DNA from: Trichopria drosophilae | Taxonomy: Eukaryota; Arthropoda; Insecta; Hymenoptera; Diapriidae | Direction of reading: 5' to 3' | Assembly: GCA_030407085.1 (NCBI GenBank) | Contig: CM059584.1 | Location: 65,546,001-65,610,000 of the forward strand | Length of the DNA: 64,000 nt | In this document: piece by piece, positions 23,070 to 34,330 of the stretch | Position numbering within the stretch: position 1 is the stretch's first letter | Layout: every line of letters begins with the position of its first letter | The notes under the pieces: model-generated | What the model saw: only the letters and a program-made list of their open reading frames with translations | What the model was told of the DNA's origin: nothing | The model's database searches: none | Position numbers and translations under genes: made by a program

Positions 23070-23540
23070 ATTAAAGCTAATTTCTAGTCATAGATAGTAT
23101 ATTTGCCGTCAAGTTTAGCATATCAGTAAATTTGAAATGTTTCACAAAGAAATTCGTTATAAAATACACACTTTTGTTTCGACTTACTCGTGATTTATGT
23201 AAAACGGGACCTAAGTCCACTACTGTTTTTTTTTTACGGATAATCAAAGCCCTGTTTAATTTCAAGCAATAAACTATAGATACAAACATGCGTAAAAGCA
23301 ACCTCTGGCTAATAATATTTTTATTATTTATTCAATACGGAAAGTAAGTCCATTTTTTTTCTTTTCTCCAAAAATTACCTTTTTTGGTTTAGTACCCTTT
23401 TTGCGTGGACCAATTCATATACAAAATCTTTCCTCGTAATGTATTATAAATAATCTGCATAAACTAATGCATGCCACTCTAATATATCATTATAATATAA
23501 TAATAATAACAGTAGTAATAAACTTTTATTGAAATTCTAG

Positions 23541-23728
23541 GTCTACCAAAAAATAGGAAAACTGCATGGACTACAGAAGAAACGCAGGCCGTGCTAGATA
23601 AATTTAGAACAACGAAACCAGTAAACGCAACCGAAATACGGAATCTGATTTCAAGTACACTATGTTTAAAACATCGTAGCGAAGCCCAAATTCGAACTTT
23701 CGTACACAATCAAAGAAAAAAGAAATGA
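23541..23728 (+). CDS. Last exon of the recombinase gene, Myb/SANT-like tail
   Basis: Acceptor AAATTCTAG, then 62 residues in phase to TGA. The tryptophan and acidic run (AWTTEETQAVLDKF) and the basic end (QRKKK) resemble the C-terminal Myb-like domain that follows recombinase domains in related animal proteins, a likely DNA-binding part. This exon lies 7.9 kb from the previous one and is intact. Confidence 0.6.
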
Positions 23729-24478
23729 ACGAAATAATGTATAATGGGGCCAGATTTTATTTCTTAACTATTTTTACTTTTTTAACGGGGGATGCAATAC
23801 AGATGTTGCACAGTATAGAAGCGCACAGTATATCAACAACCTTAAAATGCAGAAATCCATGGGGCTGCAAAAATTTGTTGAAATCATTATAATTATGTAA
23901 TATTAATCTGACACTTATGTTGACTTCGATCGCGCTAGAGACCCGACCAATAATATTTCAGTACCTTCATAATTGTATAACGCTGAGCGTTATTTCATGA
24001 TTAGCAAGTAAGATCTTGTTTTTTTTTTAATAAATACATAAATGTAAACAAAAACCTTATAAGTAGTTTTACTCTTGCTTTGCTACATAAGAAATTGAAA
24101 GTGGCAGCTCTCCTTTACTCACCAGTAGAACACAAACGGCATCAGCTTCAAAGAAGCACTCATTAAGCGTACGACAAAAGTACCGCACGCTTCTCAAAAT
24201 ATCTTGAAGTGCACGGTAAAATAGTAGTAGTAGTATAGTTTATTTACCCATATATGAATACATAAATTCTTAAGGGTGAAGTACACAATTTACCACACGC
24301 AACCGGCACACTAAAACAACTAGTGTAACATTAAATCAAATACACACAAACTTACGCACACACACTCTTCAGTAGTGCCATCCAGTAATTTACATAAAAT
24401 AGAAAATAAAAAACAGTTCAGAGATAATTGAATTTTTGAAATATTTCAGACCCGTTACATATTTAAAATCGAGCTGAC

Positions 24479-27400
24479 TCAAAATTCTAAGACAAATTGT
24501 CTTCTGGTGAAGCACGAACTCACAAAGCCAAAAAGAATCTTGAGCACGCGAGGGTCAGCAGAATTAATCAGAAAGGCCACTATATTATCATCAGTACAAT
24601 TTGACAATAGAGTGTTACGGCGGAGTAAGGATCTTGATGGGTTCGAAAGAGGGCAATCACATAGAATATGTATTAACTCTACAGCCCATGTTACAAACCG
24701 AGCACGGTTCATTTGGATTGTAGGCATAAAAATTATCTCCAATACAGAATTAACGCGAAAATATAGTGGCCGTTCTTAATTGAACTTTAAGGCGCAAATG
24801 GGAAAGCTGGCACCGCTCTGGGGCAAGAGAGGCAAGGCCATCCGAGAATTGCCTGTATATTGGGATCTGTATCGAGTCTGACTCAAAATAGCGATGAAGA
24901 TCACGGTTGCGCTGGAGAGTGGCAAAAGCTTCGCAAGCCGATGCTATGTTAGACTCCCAATTTTCAGCCGTAAACTCGGCCCATAAATTGTCGTAAGTAG
25001 GTGAATCCAAAACTAACTTCAACTGGGTGATCCAGTTGAGAGCCGACTCGTCCGAGTCATCAGAACTGAGCTCGTATAACCTAATTAAACCGAGGGTAGC
25101 TAAAATAGAAGCACCATATAATTTTAGGGCAGCACTGCTTGAGTCACATCGAGCTGAAGACATTATGGACAAAACAGACGCCGTAGCTTGGCGGGTCTTG
25201 GCAATAGCGTTTTCAGTTCCCTTTAACCCACTCGCCGATGAGGAGACGATTGTTCCCAAATAGGGATACGTAGCCACAACTTCCACCTGCTGGTTACCAT
25301 AAAAAAAGTTTCTAGAAGAGGCGTCGAGAGGGCCGCTCCTTCTAAACACAATAATTTTCGTTTTTGAGATGTTTACTTCGAGGCCATTTATATTACAATA
25401 ACACACAAGCGTCGTCAACTTGGCTCTTAAATCAGCAGGAGAATAATAAGCGAAAATCGTCAGGTCATCAGCGAAGAGGAGCATCATAAGGTCACAAGTT
25501 AGTGTATAGTCGATGCCTCTCAAGCCTTTCTCGCGGAAATATGACACAATGTCAGATATACATAGAATAAAGAGCAGAGGGCTCAAAATTTCTCCCTGAA
25601 GGACACCTTCAGTCACCTTGACAAGATCTGTAGATACAGCTGCACAAACGATGGAAGACTTGGCTGAATCATAAAAGGCTTTAAGCAACCTAACCATTTT
25701 GGAACTAACCCCAATACTGTACAATTTGTGGCAGAGTTTGTTGTGGGGGATAGAATCGAACGCTCTGCGGAAGTCCAGAAATAAGACGTAGCACTTTGAG
25801 GCTTTTTTCCTGAGCTGAATTTGAACTGCCGCGTTTAATGTGAAAATATTATCCTCCGCAGAGCGTCCCCTTCTAAAACCCGCTTGCTCTTCGGGAAGTA
25901 AGTCGCGATGCTGGAGCCAACTTTCCAATCTCGCCGCGAATACCTGCATGAATAATTTCATTAAAGCATTAGTAATAGCTATCGCACGGTAATTTTCAGG
26001 ATCCACACGGTCTCCCTTTTTGAAGAGCATGAAGAGATTAGCCTGCATCCACCCCTCAGGTGGCAGCTCATTGAACATGATCGAATTAAAACACTCCAAT
26101 ACAAAGGAGAACCATTCACCCGAGGGAAGTTTCCAAGTTTCGGCCGGAATACCATCCGGGCCTACGGCTTTGCCCGATTTTAATCTCTTCATGCTCTCAC
26201 GCAACTCCTGCGGCAAAATGGGACCATCAAGGTCCTTATCGAGAACCCCATAAAAAGTCAACGATAGCGTTGTCCTCCGAGGATAGAGGAGCGCCAGGTG
26301 CCTGTTCCAGGCCTCCAGACGCACAGACGAACTACATAGTGGAGCCCTCCTCAGCCTTCGAACCACCGTCCAAAAACCCTTGGCGTCCTTTACCCCGGCA
26401 AAAGAGTCAGCTATACGCGAGGAATAGAGTCTCTTAGCTACGACTGTTGCTTGTTTAAAATCCTTCTTTGCGGCCAGGTAAGAAAACGCAAAGGAACTCT
26501 CGTGATTGTTTAACCGAAGGAGATGGAGGGCTCTGTTCATTCGTGACCTGGCAGTCTTGCAGGATTCGTCATACCACTGAGGTACTGAACGCGTCGAGTT
26601 ACATTTGCCCCCACCATGGCTTGTTAACTTAACTAAACCTTCATGGATAAGGATGCTAAGTAAACCTGAACAAAATGCATCAAATAACGGGCTTTGCCTA
26701 AGGTGGTCGAAAAACAAGTCGTATGGGTTTACTTCATGCAATCGCTTGACAAGTTTTGTTTCACCCTCAGGTGGCCACGACGTTTTGTTCCTTGTTGAAG
26801 CAATAAACGGAGGATAAAATACAGACGGTGCATTACACAAAGTGAAGGACAGCAGAACGACTGCCGGAAAGTGGTCCGAGCCTCCACCATCAAAGCCGAT
26901 AAAAAAATCTTTGACAATGTACAAATGATTGGCGGAAACCCAGACCAAGTCGACAATGCTACGCCCCTTTACATCAAAATACGTATATTGCGCGGGTGAG
27001 TCGCTAAGCGAGCGACCATTTAAAAGAACAAAATTATTACTAAACATAAACTCATACAAACATTTACCACGGACGTTATATCTAGAATCACAAGTTTTTC
27101 TATTAACTACAAATTGAGTCTCATCAAATAAATTCGAAAATTCGCATTCAAGGTCGAGGTCACCAATCCATGAATTGAAGTCCCCCCCTAAGAGGATCAT
27201 ACTGTACGGAAATCTTACTACAAAAGAATCTAATACTGACTGAAGGGAAGAAAGCAGCAAGGTTAGATCAGAATTTGGCGGAAAATAGAACGAGCCTTGA
27301 ATTAATACAAAAGGATAAGATTTAATCAGCACGAAAATCCAATATGGGGAGGATTCAATCATCACCGGCGACCCCGACGAAGGTGCGAACGTTGACAAGC

Positions 27401-27674
27401 CACCACTAAATCTTCCTCTGGATCTTTCACGTGTGGTTGGAACTGTGAAACTGTGTGTACCTTGGTCCATAGATAGAGTAGATTGCTCACTGCACCATGT
27501 CTCCGAAAAATTCATAATCCCTTCTGATTGTTTTTTTATAGCGACAGAATAATTGTGTGGACCATGGATATTCCAGAAGACAATTTTAAGCGAAGAATCG
27601 TGCATTAGAGATGGCGCGTGGACAAGTGGGGTACGTTGAGCTGATACATACAATGAAGAGGGATGAGATCGCAA
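24479..27674 (-). pseudogene. LINE ORF2: APE endonuclease and reverse transcriptase
   Basis: A 974-residue uninterrupted frame (27674 down to 24750). Endonuclease: FWNIHG (Asn35), SETW (Glu58), GGDFN (163-167), TYFDVKGRSIVDLVWVS and SDH (266-268). RT: GPDGIPAETWK, AGFRRGRSAEDN, FLDFRRAFDSIPHNK, LQGEILSPLLF and the catalytic FADD (about 734-737). The enzyme nicks target DNA and primes reverse transcription there. After the stop at 24750 the next frame carries PCSVCNMGC, and another carries HILCDCPLSNPS to 24479. This is the C-C-H-C zinc knuckle that should close the protein, so the C-terminus is split by a frameshift. The start is the first Met, about 60 bp after ORF1. Confidence 0.9.
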
Positions 27675-27736
27675 TCGATGGTTAATGGCATGATGAGATG
27701 TACGGCAGCCCCTAAAGCTGGAGAACGGGGCCGCGT

Positions 27737-28776
27737 CTAAGCATTTTTTAGAGGGACTTCATTACTGACTGGTCTGGAACTACTTTGAACTGGCATAATT
27801 GGTAGAGAGGATGGGGGAACCATCCCCATATCATGAACCAGTGATGGCACTTCCGGTACAAAAGAATCCATAGTGTCAGACCAGACATGCCAAACTCCAT
27901 CCACACACACCTTCTGGAATTTACGCTCAACCCTTTTGTGTTCAGCTTTTGCCTTAATTGGCGAGCACAAAAATCTATACGGCGCTCCCTGTCTGTTAGA
28001 TCGGCATCAATGTAAATGACCTTACCTGCTAGGAGCTGCTTCTTCTTGGACATAATATGTAGCTTTGAGCGGTAAGAGATCAATTCAGCAATGATGATGG
28101 GAGGCTGTTTCCGTATCAAAAAGGCTGTGTCTACTGCGTTAGAGATGTCAAAGACTTCAGCCAAAAATTTGTCGACGCAGGCCGTTACATCCCCAGAAAC
28201 TTTTAACCCACGTATTTTTATATGACGTTTTTTTACAATTTTGCTCATCTTCTCTAACTCGGAATTTAAGTCGGCAATATGGTCATCTTTTTCTGCTAAT
28301 TTATTTTTTAGAATAGTGACCCTGCTTAAAACCTCTTTTCTAAGGTCAGAGATGGCATCTAGATTTGTCGTGGTTGCCGCGTCAACTTTCTCGTCAATTT
28401 TGTGAGACAAGGCAGTAATAATTGATTCTTGCAAATCTTTTAGTTGGCCTTCCATTGCAAGATTTCGTTGACCAATAGTTAGGACAGGCTCTTTTAGTAC
28501 TGTTGTGTTATCACAATGCTTTTTTGACGGCAAACTATCCGTGTCTGACGATGGAGAAGTTTCGGGAGAGCAAGCACGTTTCGTGCGTGGAAAGAAGTCC
28601 GAAATAGGCTTAGTTTGCGAGCCCCTGTATGTAGACCATTTAGATGCTTTCGAGGGCCTCCCGACTCCTGCTGGAAGCGAGGGAATCGCGGCTGATGAGT
28701 CCGCCCCTGGCCCAGTCAAACTCACTGGCGTACTCGCGGGAGAGGGGGGAGGCGTGGCCGAAATCTCCTTTTGCAT
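27737..28776 (-). pseudogene. LINE ORF1: coiled coil and RRM-like, one frameshift
   Basis: Starts MQKEISATPPPSPAST with a Pro/Ser-rich head, then a coiled coil (about residues 105-200, LKDLQESIITALSHKIDEK onward). An RNA-recognition-like block follows (HIKIRGLKVSG, then IIIAELISYRSK and DLTDRERRIDF). At about 27960 the true C-terminus moves to another frame (KVCVDGVWHVWSD, to the stop at 27737). The downstream part of the long frame is therefore spurious. The layout matches L1-style ORF1 RNA chaperones. It lies directly upstream of ORF2. Confidence 0.8.
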
Positions 28777-29335
28777 TTAGCGTAGATGTCTTGCCCAAAA
28801 CGTGCTGCCTCTTGCAGTAGAATGGTAAAGCGCTACTATCAACAGTGGGAAACTTGTTATCTAGGGCGGAAAGCACCTCGCTGACTATGAGCAAATATGT
28901 TGCGCGAGAACACTGACATGCCACGTGCGAATAAATCTTCGTTGATAAAAAAGCTCACGCACCGAAGTTTTTGTAGGAAAACTAACTCTGTCCTCAACAT
29001 CCACTTATAATCCACCATAAATAAAATGTCAACATACGTCTTGTCAGAAGATAAAAAATTGTTTACAGCAACAGCTTGTATAGAGGTTATAAATAATCCG
29101 ACACACTAAAAGACTTGTACGTCACGGGCACAGTAATAATTCTGACAAAGTTCGGACGAAACTTGTATAACAGCACACCAATTGCATAAATATGATCAGC
29201 ACAAGACGTTTATATACAAAGACCGTCAGTTATCTGACAAAAATACAGAGTTAAATCTGACAGCGTGTTTAAGCGAAAGGTACCGGAAGTGTACTGGAAG
29301 TGTACCGCACGGTAAAATAAATCAAATTGAAAATG

Positions 29336-29412
29336 AAAAATAAAACTCCCCGACCAAGAATCCAACTCTGTCCTCCGCGCAACAAGTTCGAACCGAAACC
29401 ACTCCGCCACAC
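29336..29412 (-). repeat. tRNA-like sequence, copy 1
   Basis: Minus strand GAGTGTGGCGGAGTGGTTTC has a good box A. Box B is degenerate (GAGTTGGATTC). It matches the copy at 31136-31208, and the similarity runs on 3' (+ strand) through ATAGTTGAAACA. No cloverleaf with a paired acceptor stem can be drawn, so it is a SINE head or tRNA pseudogene. Confidence 0.55.
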
Positions 29413-29469
29413 TCGCTGTTGTGATTTAATACAAACATAACGAATAGTTGAAACAGAATATACGACTTT

Positions 29470-31080
29470 TTTTCCGCGTATGTTTAAAATAACGTGTTCG
29501 GTGACATTGCTCAGATTGATCAGTTATAAGCATTTCTCGACCGTAACGTCATGACGTGATTAAAAAAGTCGTCATAATATTTGTTTTTTATCAACGAAAC
29601 ATCGTGTTTAGAAATTTTCAACTGTCGACAAATTGCCTAAAATGTGTTATTTATACAAGTCGTCGGAAAGTCCAAATTATGTAATGCCTATTTGACAACA
29701 TTTCCAAATTACTCAGTTAGTACCCAGAAAATGTGGCGAATGTCGTAAAAAAGCAACAAATACGCAAAGTCACGTTCCAAGAAAAAATGTCATATCTAAT
29801 CTGTATCTATAAATTTTCAACATAGTCGACAAATTTACTCAAATGTATTATTTTTAAAAGTCGTCGAAAAGCCCATTTTTTATATATTACCTTTTTGATG
29901 ACGAACCAAAATTGGTTAATTACCATGCGGAGAATGATACGTACGTCGCCAAACAGCTCAAAAGTCGCAAAAAATCACGAACCGAATCAAAAATGTCTTC
30001 ATAATATCTAATTAGTACCTATAAATAAAACGACACATCGTGTTTCGAAATTTTCAAAATAGTCTCCAAATTGCCTAAAATTGATTAGTTTTAAAAGTCG
30101 TCGAAAAGTCCAGTTGATATATTACCGTTTTGATGACGTTCAAAAATTGGTCAATTTCCAAGCGGAGATGTTACGTACGTCGACAAACGGCTCAAAAGTC
30201 GCAAAAAGTCACGATCCGAATCGAAAATGACGTCGTATTACCTAATTAGTACCTATAAATATAACGAAATATCATGTTTCGAAATTTTCAAAATAGTCAC
30301 CAAATTGCCTAAAATTAATAAGTTTTAAAAGTCGTCGAAAAGCCCATTTTATATATTACATTTTTGAAGACGTTACAAAATTGGTCAATTACCATGCGGA
30401 GAATGTTACGTACGTCGCCAAACAGCTCAGAAGTCGCCAAGAGTCACGATCCGAATCGAAAATGTTGTCATAATATCTAATTAGCATCTATAGATATAAC
30501 AAAACGTCGGGTTTCGAAATTTTCAAAATAGTCGCCAAATTGCCTAAAATGTCGTCAAAAGTCATAATCCGAATAATGAAAAGTCGGCAGAATATTCAAT
30601 TTATGCCTATAAATATCGAGAACAAATGAGTTTGTAAATAGTCGGTTGCCAAATTGGGCAAAATGTATTTTTTCTAAAAGTCGTTGAAAAGTCCAATTTG
30701 CATATTACCTATTTTACGACGTTCCCAAATTGCAGAAAATTTGGCAAACGTCGCCAAACAGCTACAATGTCGTCAAAAGTCATGATCCGAGTAATGAAAA
30801 GTCGCCACAATGTTCAATTTATGCATAAAAATATCGAGAAAGAATGAGCTTCGAAATATTCAGTAAAGTCGCCAACTTGCGCAAAATTTACTTCTTCTAA
30901 AAGTCATCAAAAAGTCCGATCTGTATAATACCTATTTGACGACGTCCCCAAATTGGTCAATTACTATGCAAAAAGTTTTACGACCGTCGCCAAAATGCTA
31001 AAAAGTCGCCAAAAGTCACAATACGAGAAAAAAAAGTCGTCAAAATGTTCAATTAACATATATATATTGAATACATTAGA
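29470..31080. repeat. Tandem array, unit ~210-240 bp, about seven copies
   Basis: Units share AAAAGTCGTCGAAAAGTCCA, GGTCAATTACCATGCGGAGA, ACGTACGTCGCCAAACAGCT, AAAGTCACGATCCGAATCG and TTTCGAAATTTTCAAAATAG. The first motif recurs near 29650, 29858, 30095, 30328, 30678 and 30898. The 30328-30678 step is longer because units there are rearranged. No reading frame survives. Confidence 0.85.
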
Positions 31081-31135
31081 ATACATTTGAATACAAAAAT
31101 AATACCAGCTCACACATTTAATGAACAAAAAATAT

Positions 31136-31208
31136 TACATCGAACGAGAATCGAACCCTGGACTCCCACACAACAACATCAAGCCGTAACCATTCGACCA
31201 CACTCGCT
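31136..31208 (-). repeat. tRNA-like sequence, copy 2
   Basis: Minus strand GAGTGTGGTCGAATGGTTAC (good box A) and CCAGGGTTCGATTCTCG (good box B). The T stem pairs poorly and no acceptor stem forms, so it is not a functional tRNA. Direct-orientation partner of 29336-29412; together they bracket the ~230-bp array. Confidence 0.6.
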
Positions 31209-31437
31209 GTTCTAAAATGATGCGAAACTAATAAATAGTTGAAACATGGAGTATTTATGCATTGTGTAAACAAAAATAATGCCTTAAATTTATTACCATT
31301 TTCTACATTTACGTAATAATTTACTTATCGACTTTTGAAAATAACGAATGGATATAGATAGTACATATTTTTGTAGATAAAATAAAGATTGTAATTCTTT
31401 TTTATAAATTACGCAATATCTCTGAAATCTTACGAAA

Positions 31438-31739
31438 TATGTTTGAAACGGTTCTACTTTAATTGTAAAACTTAATTAAAACTGTTATTTTGGGCAGCAG
31501 TATACACATCCAGTATATGTATAATATTCTAATTAATATTAATTCAATAGTAACTACGTAATATTATTGGATATCAAAATTATGTTAGTTCTAAACCGGA
31601 ATTTTTATGTCAAAAAAATATTACGTATAAAAATGACCGAAACTATAAAAAGCGCTGTTTTAGTGCATTTTTATATTGCTGCCAAAAATAACAGTTTTAA
31701 TTAAGTTTTACGATTAAAGTAGAACCATTTTAAACATAT
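31438..31739. mobile_element. ~300-bp foldback MITE
   Basis: ATATGTTTGAAACGGTTCTA to TTTTGGGCAGCAG on the left pairs with CTGCCAAAAATAACAG to GAACCATTTTAAACATAT on the right, arms of about 70 bp. Confidence 0.7.
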
Positions 31740-32045
31740 TGCTGTTGTATTAACTATATCCAAATATTTGCAATATACCTTGTAATAATAAATTAAATAT
31801 GATTAAATAAACCTACATACTTATTAGGGTGGATCGGAAAACACGAATTTTAGATTTGGGTTTCGGCTGGGTGTGGAAAAATTGTATATCCCTACCAAAT
31901 GAAAGCACAACAAATTTCAGGCCGATCGGTTGATATTTACTATCCCCACATCGAGCTTAAAGTTTTGAAGTTTACGTAGGATATATTAACTTTTAAGTGT
32001 GTGCGTATCCTGCGAGTCTACGATTTTAAACTAAATTACATTCAT

Positions 32046-32426
32046 GTATGTGTCGTGAATAAAGCCACAGAACCTAAAAAATATATGAATCCACTGCAGA
32101 AACTGTAATGAGCGAGGTGAAACACTGTTAAGAAAATCTCAAATTACGCTATTTTAGTGTATATTACAAAACAGCTTAATTCTGCTTTACTAAGGTTGGT
32201 GTTCGATTGGAGGTTCAAAAAGTGACTATTGTGGGTTTCAGGATGCTAGTCCTCACGATCACCCTCTTCTTCTCTTTCTCGTTCCCGCCATCCCCACCTA
32301 CAATATGATAACTATGCAACCCTTGACCCGCCTCCCAAATGCCAAGGAAAAACGGCTCAGAATCCACCACGAAAAGGTAGTTGCACTTTGGATTCCACTC
32401 TTACCCATCCCAACCAACCAACCATA
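32046..32426. other. Subterminal region of the hAT-like element
   Basis: No coding signal seen between the left inverted terminus and the poly-T (minus-strand poly-A) at about 32428 that ends the jockey LINE. The frame at 32305 is not convincing. Confidence 0.4.
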
Positions 32427-32575
32427 CATTTTTTTTTATTTCCCAAGTTATTACAATCTGCCAACAATAGTGGCAATAAGTAATATTTACAACAATTGAA
32501 TTAAGACACGCAAGGTACCCGCCCATTGATGAGCCCTTTTACAATAATTCCATTAATAATATAAAAGGAATTGAT

Positions 32576-34330
32576 TTAACATGGGAACTTTACGTTCACA
32601 AACATCCTAATTGATAATACAGAATAAATGTTGCTTATTTTGTCCGTTGGAATCTTCTTCTTTAATCTTCTAATCTTAAATGCGGAAGTCATGAGATTTT
32701 TAGCTAAGGGATTCGTGTGATTTTTGACTCTGTCGCTATATTTTGAGCTGTATTTTTTTATTTCTTCTTTAATGGTTGGAATCTGTAGGTCCTGGTGAAT
32801 ATCCTCATTTCTTATAAACCATGGAACGTTGGCTATCATCCTAAGCACTTTCGACTGGAATCGCTGTAGTATTTCTATGTTAGAATCAGCTGCTGTACCC
32901 TATAATTGTATACCATAAGTCTAAATGGGTTTCAGAATGGTTTTATACAATAAAACTTTGTTTTCAGTTGATAGCTACGACTCTCTTCTGAATAACCAAA
33001 ACATTTGCCTTAGTTTGAGACCGAGTTGTTTCCTTTTTGTGCAGATATATACCTTCCAGTTTAACTTACGATCCAGGTGGATCCAAGATACTTTGCCACT
33101 TCGGATTGCGGTATTGGGGAGTTGTTAATGTATACAGGTGGGTATGTATCTTTAAGTGTATGTAGTAATGGTCACATGTACTGATTTGCTTTCATTAGTT
33201 CTTATACGCCATTTTGCAAACCATTTTTGCACCTCATTTAGAGCTCGTTGTAAAATGTTGGAAGCAATTTGTGGATCATTATGCGTTGCAATTAAAGCAG
33301 TATCATCAGCAAATGTAGCGGAAGTCGTATTTCGAGTTGTTAGTAGATCAGCAGTATATAGAAGGTATAACACAGGACCAAGTACGCTGCCTTGTACTGA
33401 CCACCAGTCTGTATTTTGTGTAAATTAGTTACCTCTCCTAGGTACTTAACCAGGAAAGTCCTCTCTTGTAAGTAGGATTTCAAGATAAGATGAAATAATT
33501 TAATGGAAGAGCTTTTTTTTATTTTATAAAGCAAGCCATCATGCCATACTTTATCGAAGGCTTGTGTAATATCTAGAAACGCCACTCAACTACATTTCTT
33601 TTCTTCCATTCCTGAATAGAGTTTACCATATATGCGATGGACCTGTTCAATAGTGCTATGCTTATGTCGAAAATCAAATTGATGGTTTGGAATTAGTTTT
33701 CTCTCTTCTATTATAGGGCTTAATCTTACTAACAACAGTTTCTCAAACACTTTAGATAAAATTGGGAGTAAGCTGATTGGCCTGTATGAGTTCACTTCAT
33801 TTGGATTTTTACCTGGTTTTAGAATTAGTATAATTTGGGCTACTTTCCATTGTGGCGGAAAATAACCAGTTCTCAGTATTACATTAAATAGTTGGGTTAA
33901 CAATATGTAGCCTTTATCCGGTAGGTTTTGAAGTATGTTACCAGTAATTAGGTCGTACTCAGGTGCTTTCTTCGAACTTAAATCATTCTGTATAGTATTA
34001 ATTATTATTGATTTTGTTAATGGTTTAATCGGTAGTTCAAGCTGGTAGGTCTCATTTAAACATGATAAATTTGAGTTTCTTCCGCTAATTGAAGTTCGGA
34101 TAGTCGTTCAGTCAAATTTGAGCAGAAAACTACTTCAAGGTGGTTTGCAAAGGTTTCTGCTTTCTCTCTATCGCTTCTTGCCCACTTATTATCTATTGTT
34201 CTGATGGGTGGTATTGAGATTCGTGATTGCTTTAACTTTTTTGTTGCTTTCCAGAGTGAGTAGTCCGATGCTTGTGTTGCTCCTAGGTTTCTTAGGTATC
34301 TTGCAATTCTTGTTGTACACAATTATTGAA
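32576..34330 (-). pseudogene. Jockey LINE ORF2, reverse transcriptase part
   Basis: Pieces: 34056-34322 (linker, SIPPIRTIDNKWARSDREKA), 33586-33903 (GYFPPQWKVAQIILILKPGK, SYRPISLLPILSKVFEKLL), 33340-33585 (FLDITQAFDKVWHDGL), 33152-33373 (catalytic FADD in SATFADDTALIA) and 32576-32848 (C-terminal region with MIANVPWFIRNEDIHQDLQI, usual for jockey). Frames change between pieces, and a TTTTTATTTTATAA run interrupts the RT. It would have copied the element RNA into the genome. Inactive. Confidence 0.85.

Larger units (their letters stand above)
13822..23728 (+). pseudogene. Zinc-finger tyrosine-recombinase (Crypton-like) gene, broken centre
   Basis: Segments: 13822-14304, a damaged stretch 14305-14729, 14730-15504, then exons 15581-15646 and 23541-23728. 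The first segment has a C2H2 finger (YACTYCHKLYKKLPKHLMTK). The damaged part still shows a second one (CPKCKGKF, then KHVVRC in a shifted frame). The 14730 frame is a tyrosine-recombinase domain: Arg in FNRRRAGEIERL (residue 36), a basic GKKNRTV strand, Arg162 in LLRKHIAT, His188 in FMGHDESIHFSHYR and Tyr197. The last exon encodes TAWTTEETQAV and HRSEAQIRTFVHNQ, the Myb-like tail often found in this metazoan family, and ends at TGA 23726-23728. Splice phases fit at all joins (G+AA, C+GT). Damage: in-frame TGA at 14305 and about 14490, and at least three frameshifts before 14730. An assembly error is the alternative. No ATG was found. Confidence 0.7.
24224..29306 (-). mobile_element. Complete non-LTR retrotransposon with 13-bp target duplication
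   Basis: GCACGGTAAAATA occurs exactly at both ends (24211-24223 and 29307-29319), so the 5083 bp between are one insertion. Minus strand order: about 530 bp of 5' UTR, ORF1 (to 27737), a short gap, ORF2, 3' UTR and a short TAC/CTA-repeat tail at 24224-24237. Two ORFs with an APE-type endonuclease place it in the broad Jockey/I/L1 range. I do not assign the clade. ORF1 and the ORF2 end each have a frameshift, so this copy is probably dead though young enough to keep its duplication. Confidence 0.9.

Noticed and set aside
25027..27117. + strand frames opposite the LINE ORF2
   Set aside because: Antisense shadows of an intact reverse transcriptase frame.
29336..31208. Functional tRNA genes
   Set aside because: Box A and B are recognisable but acceptor and T stems do not pair, and two copies share extended flanks like a retroposon. 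The same applies to 60171-60255 and 47775-48110.
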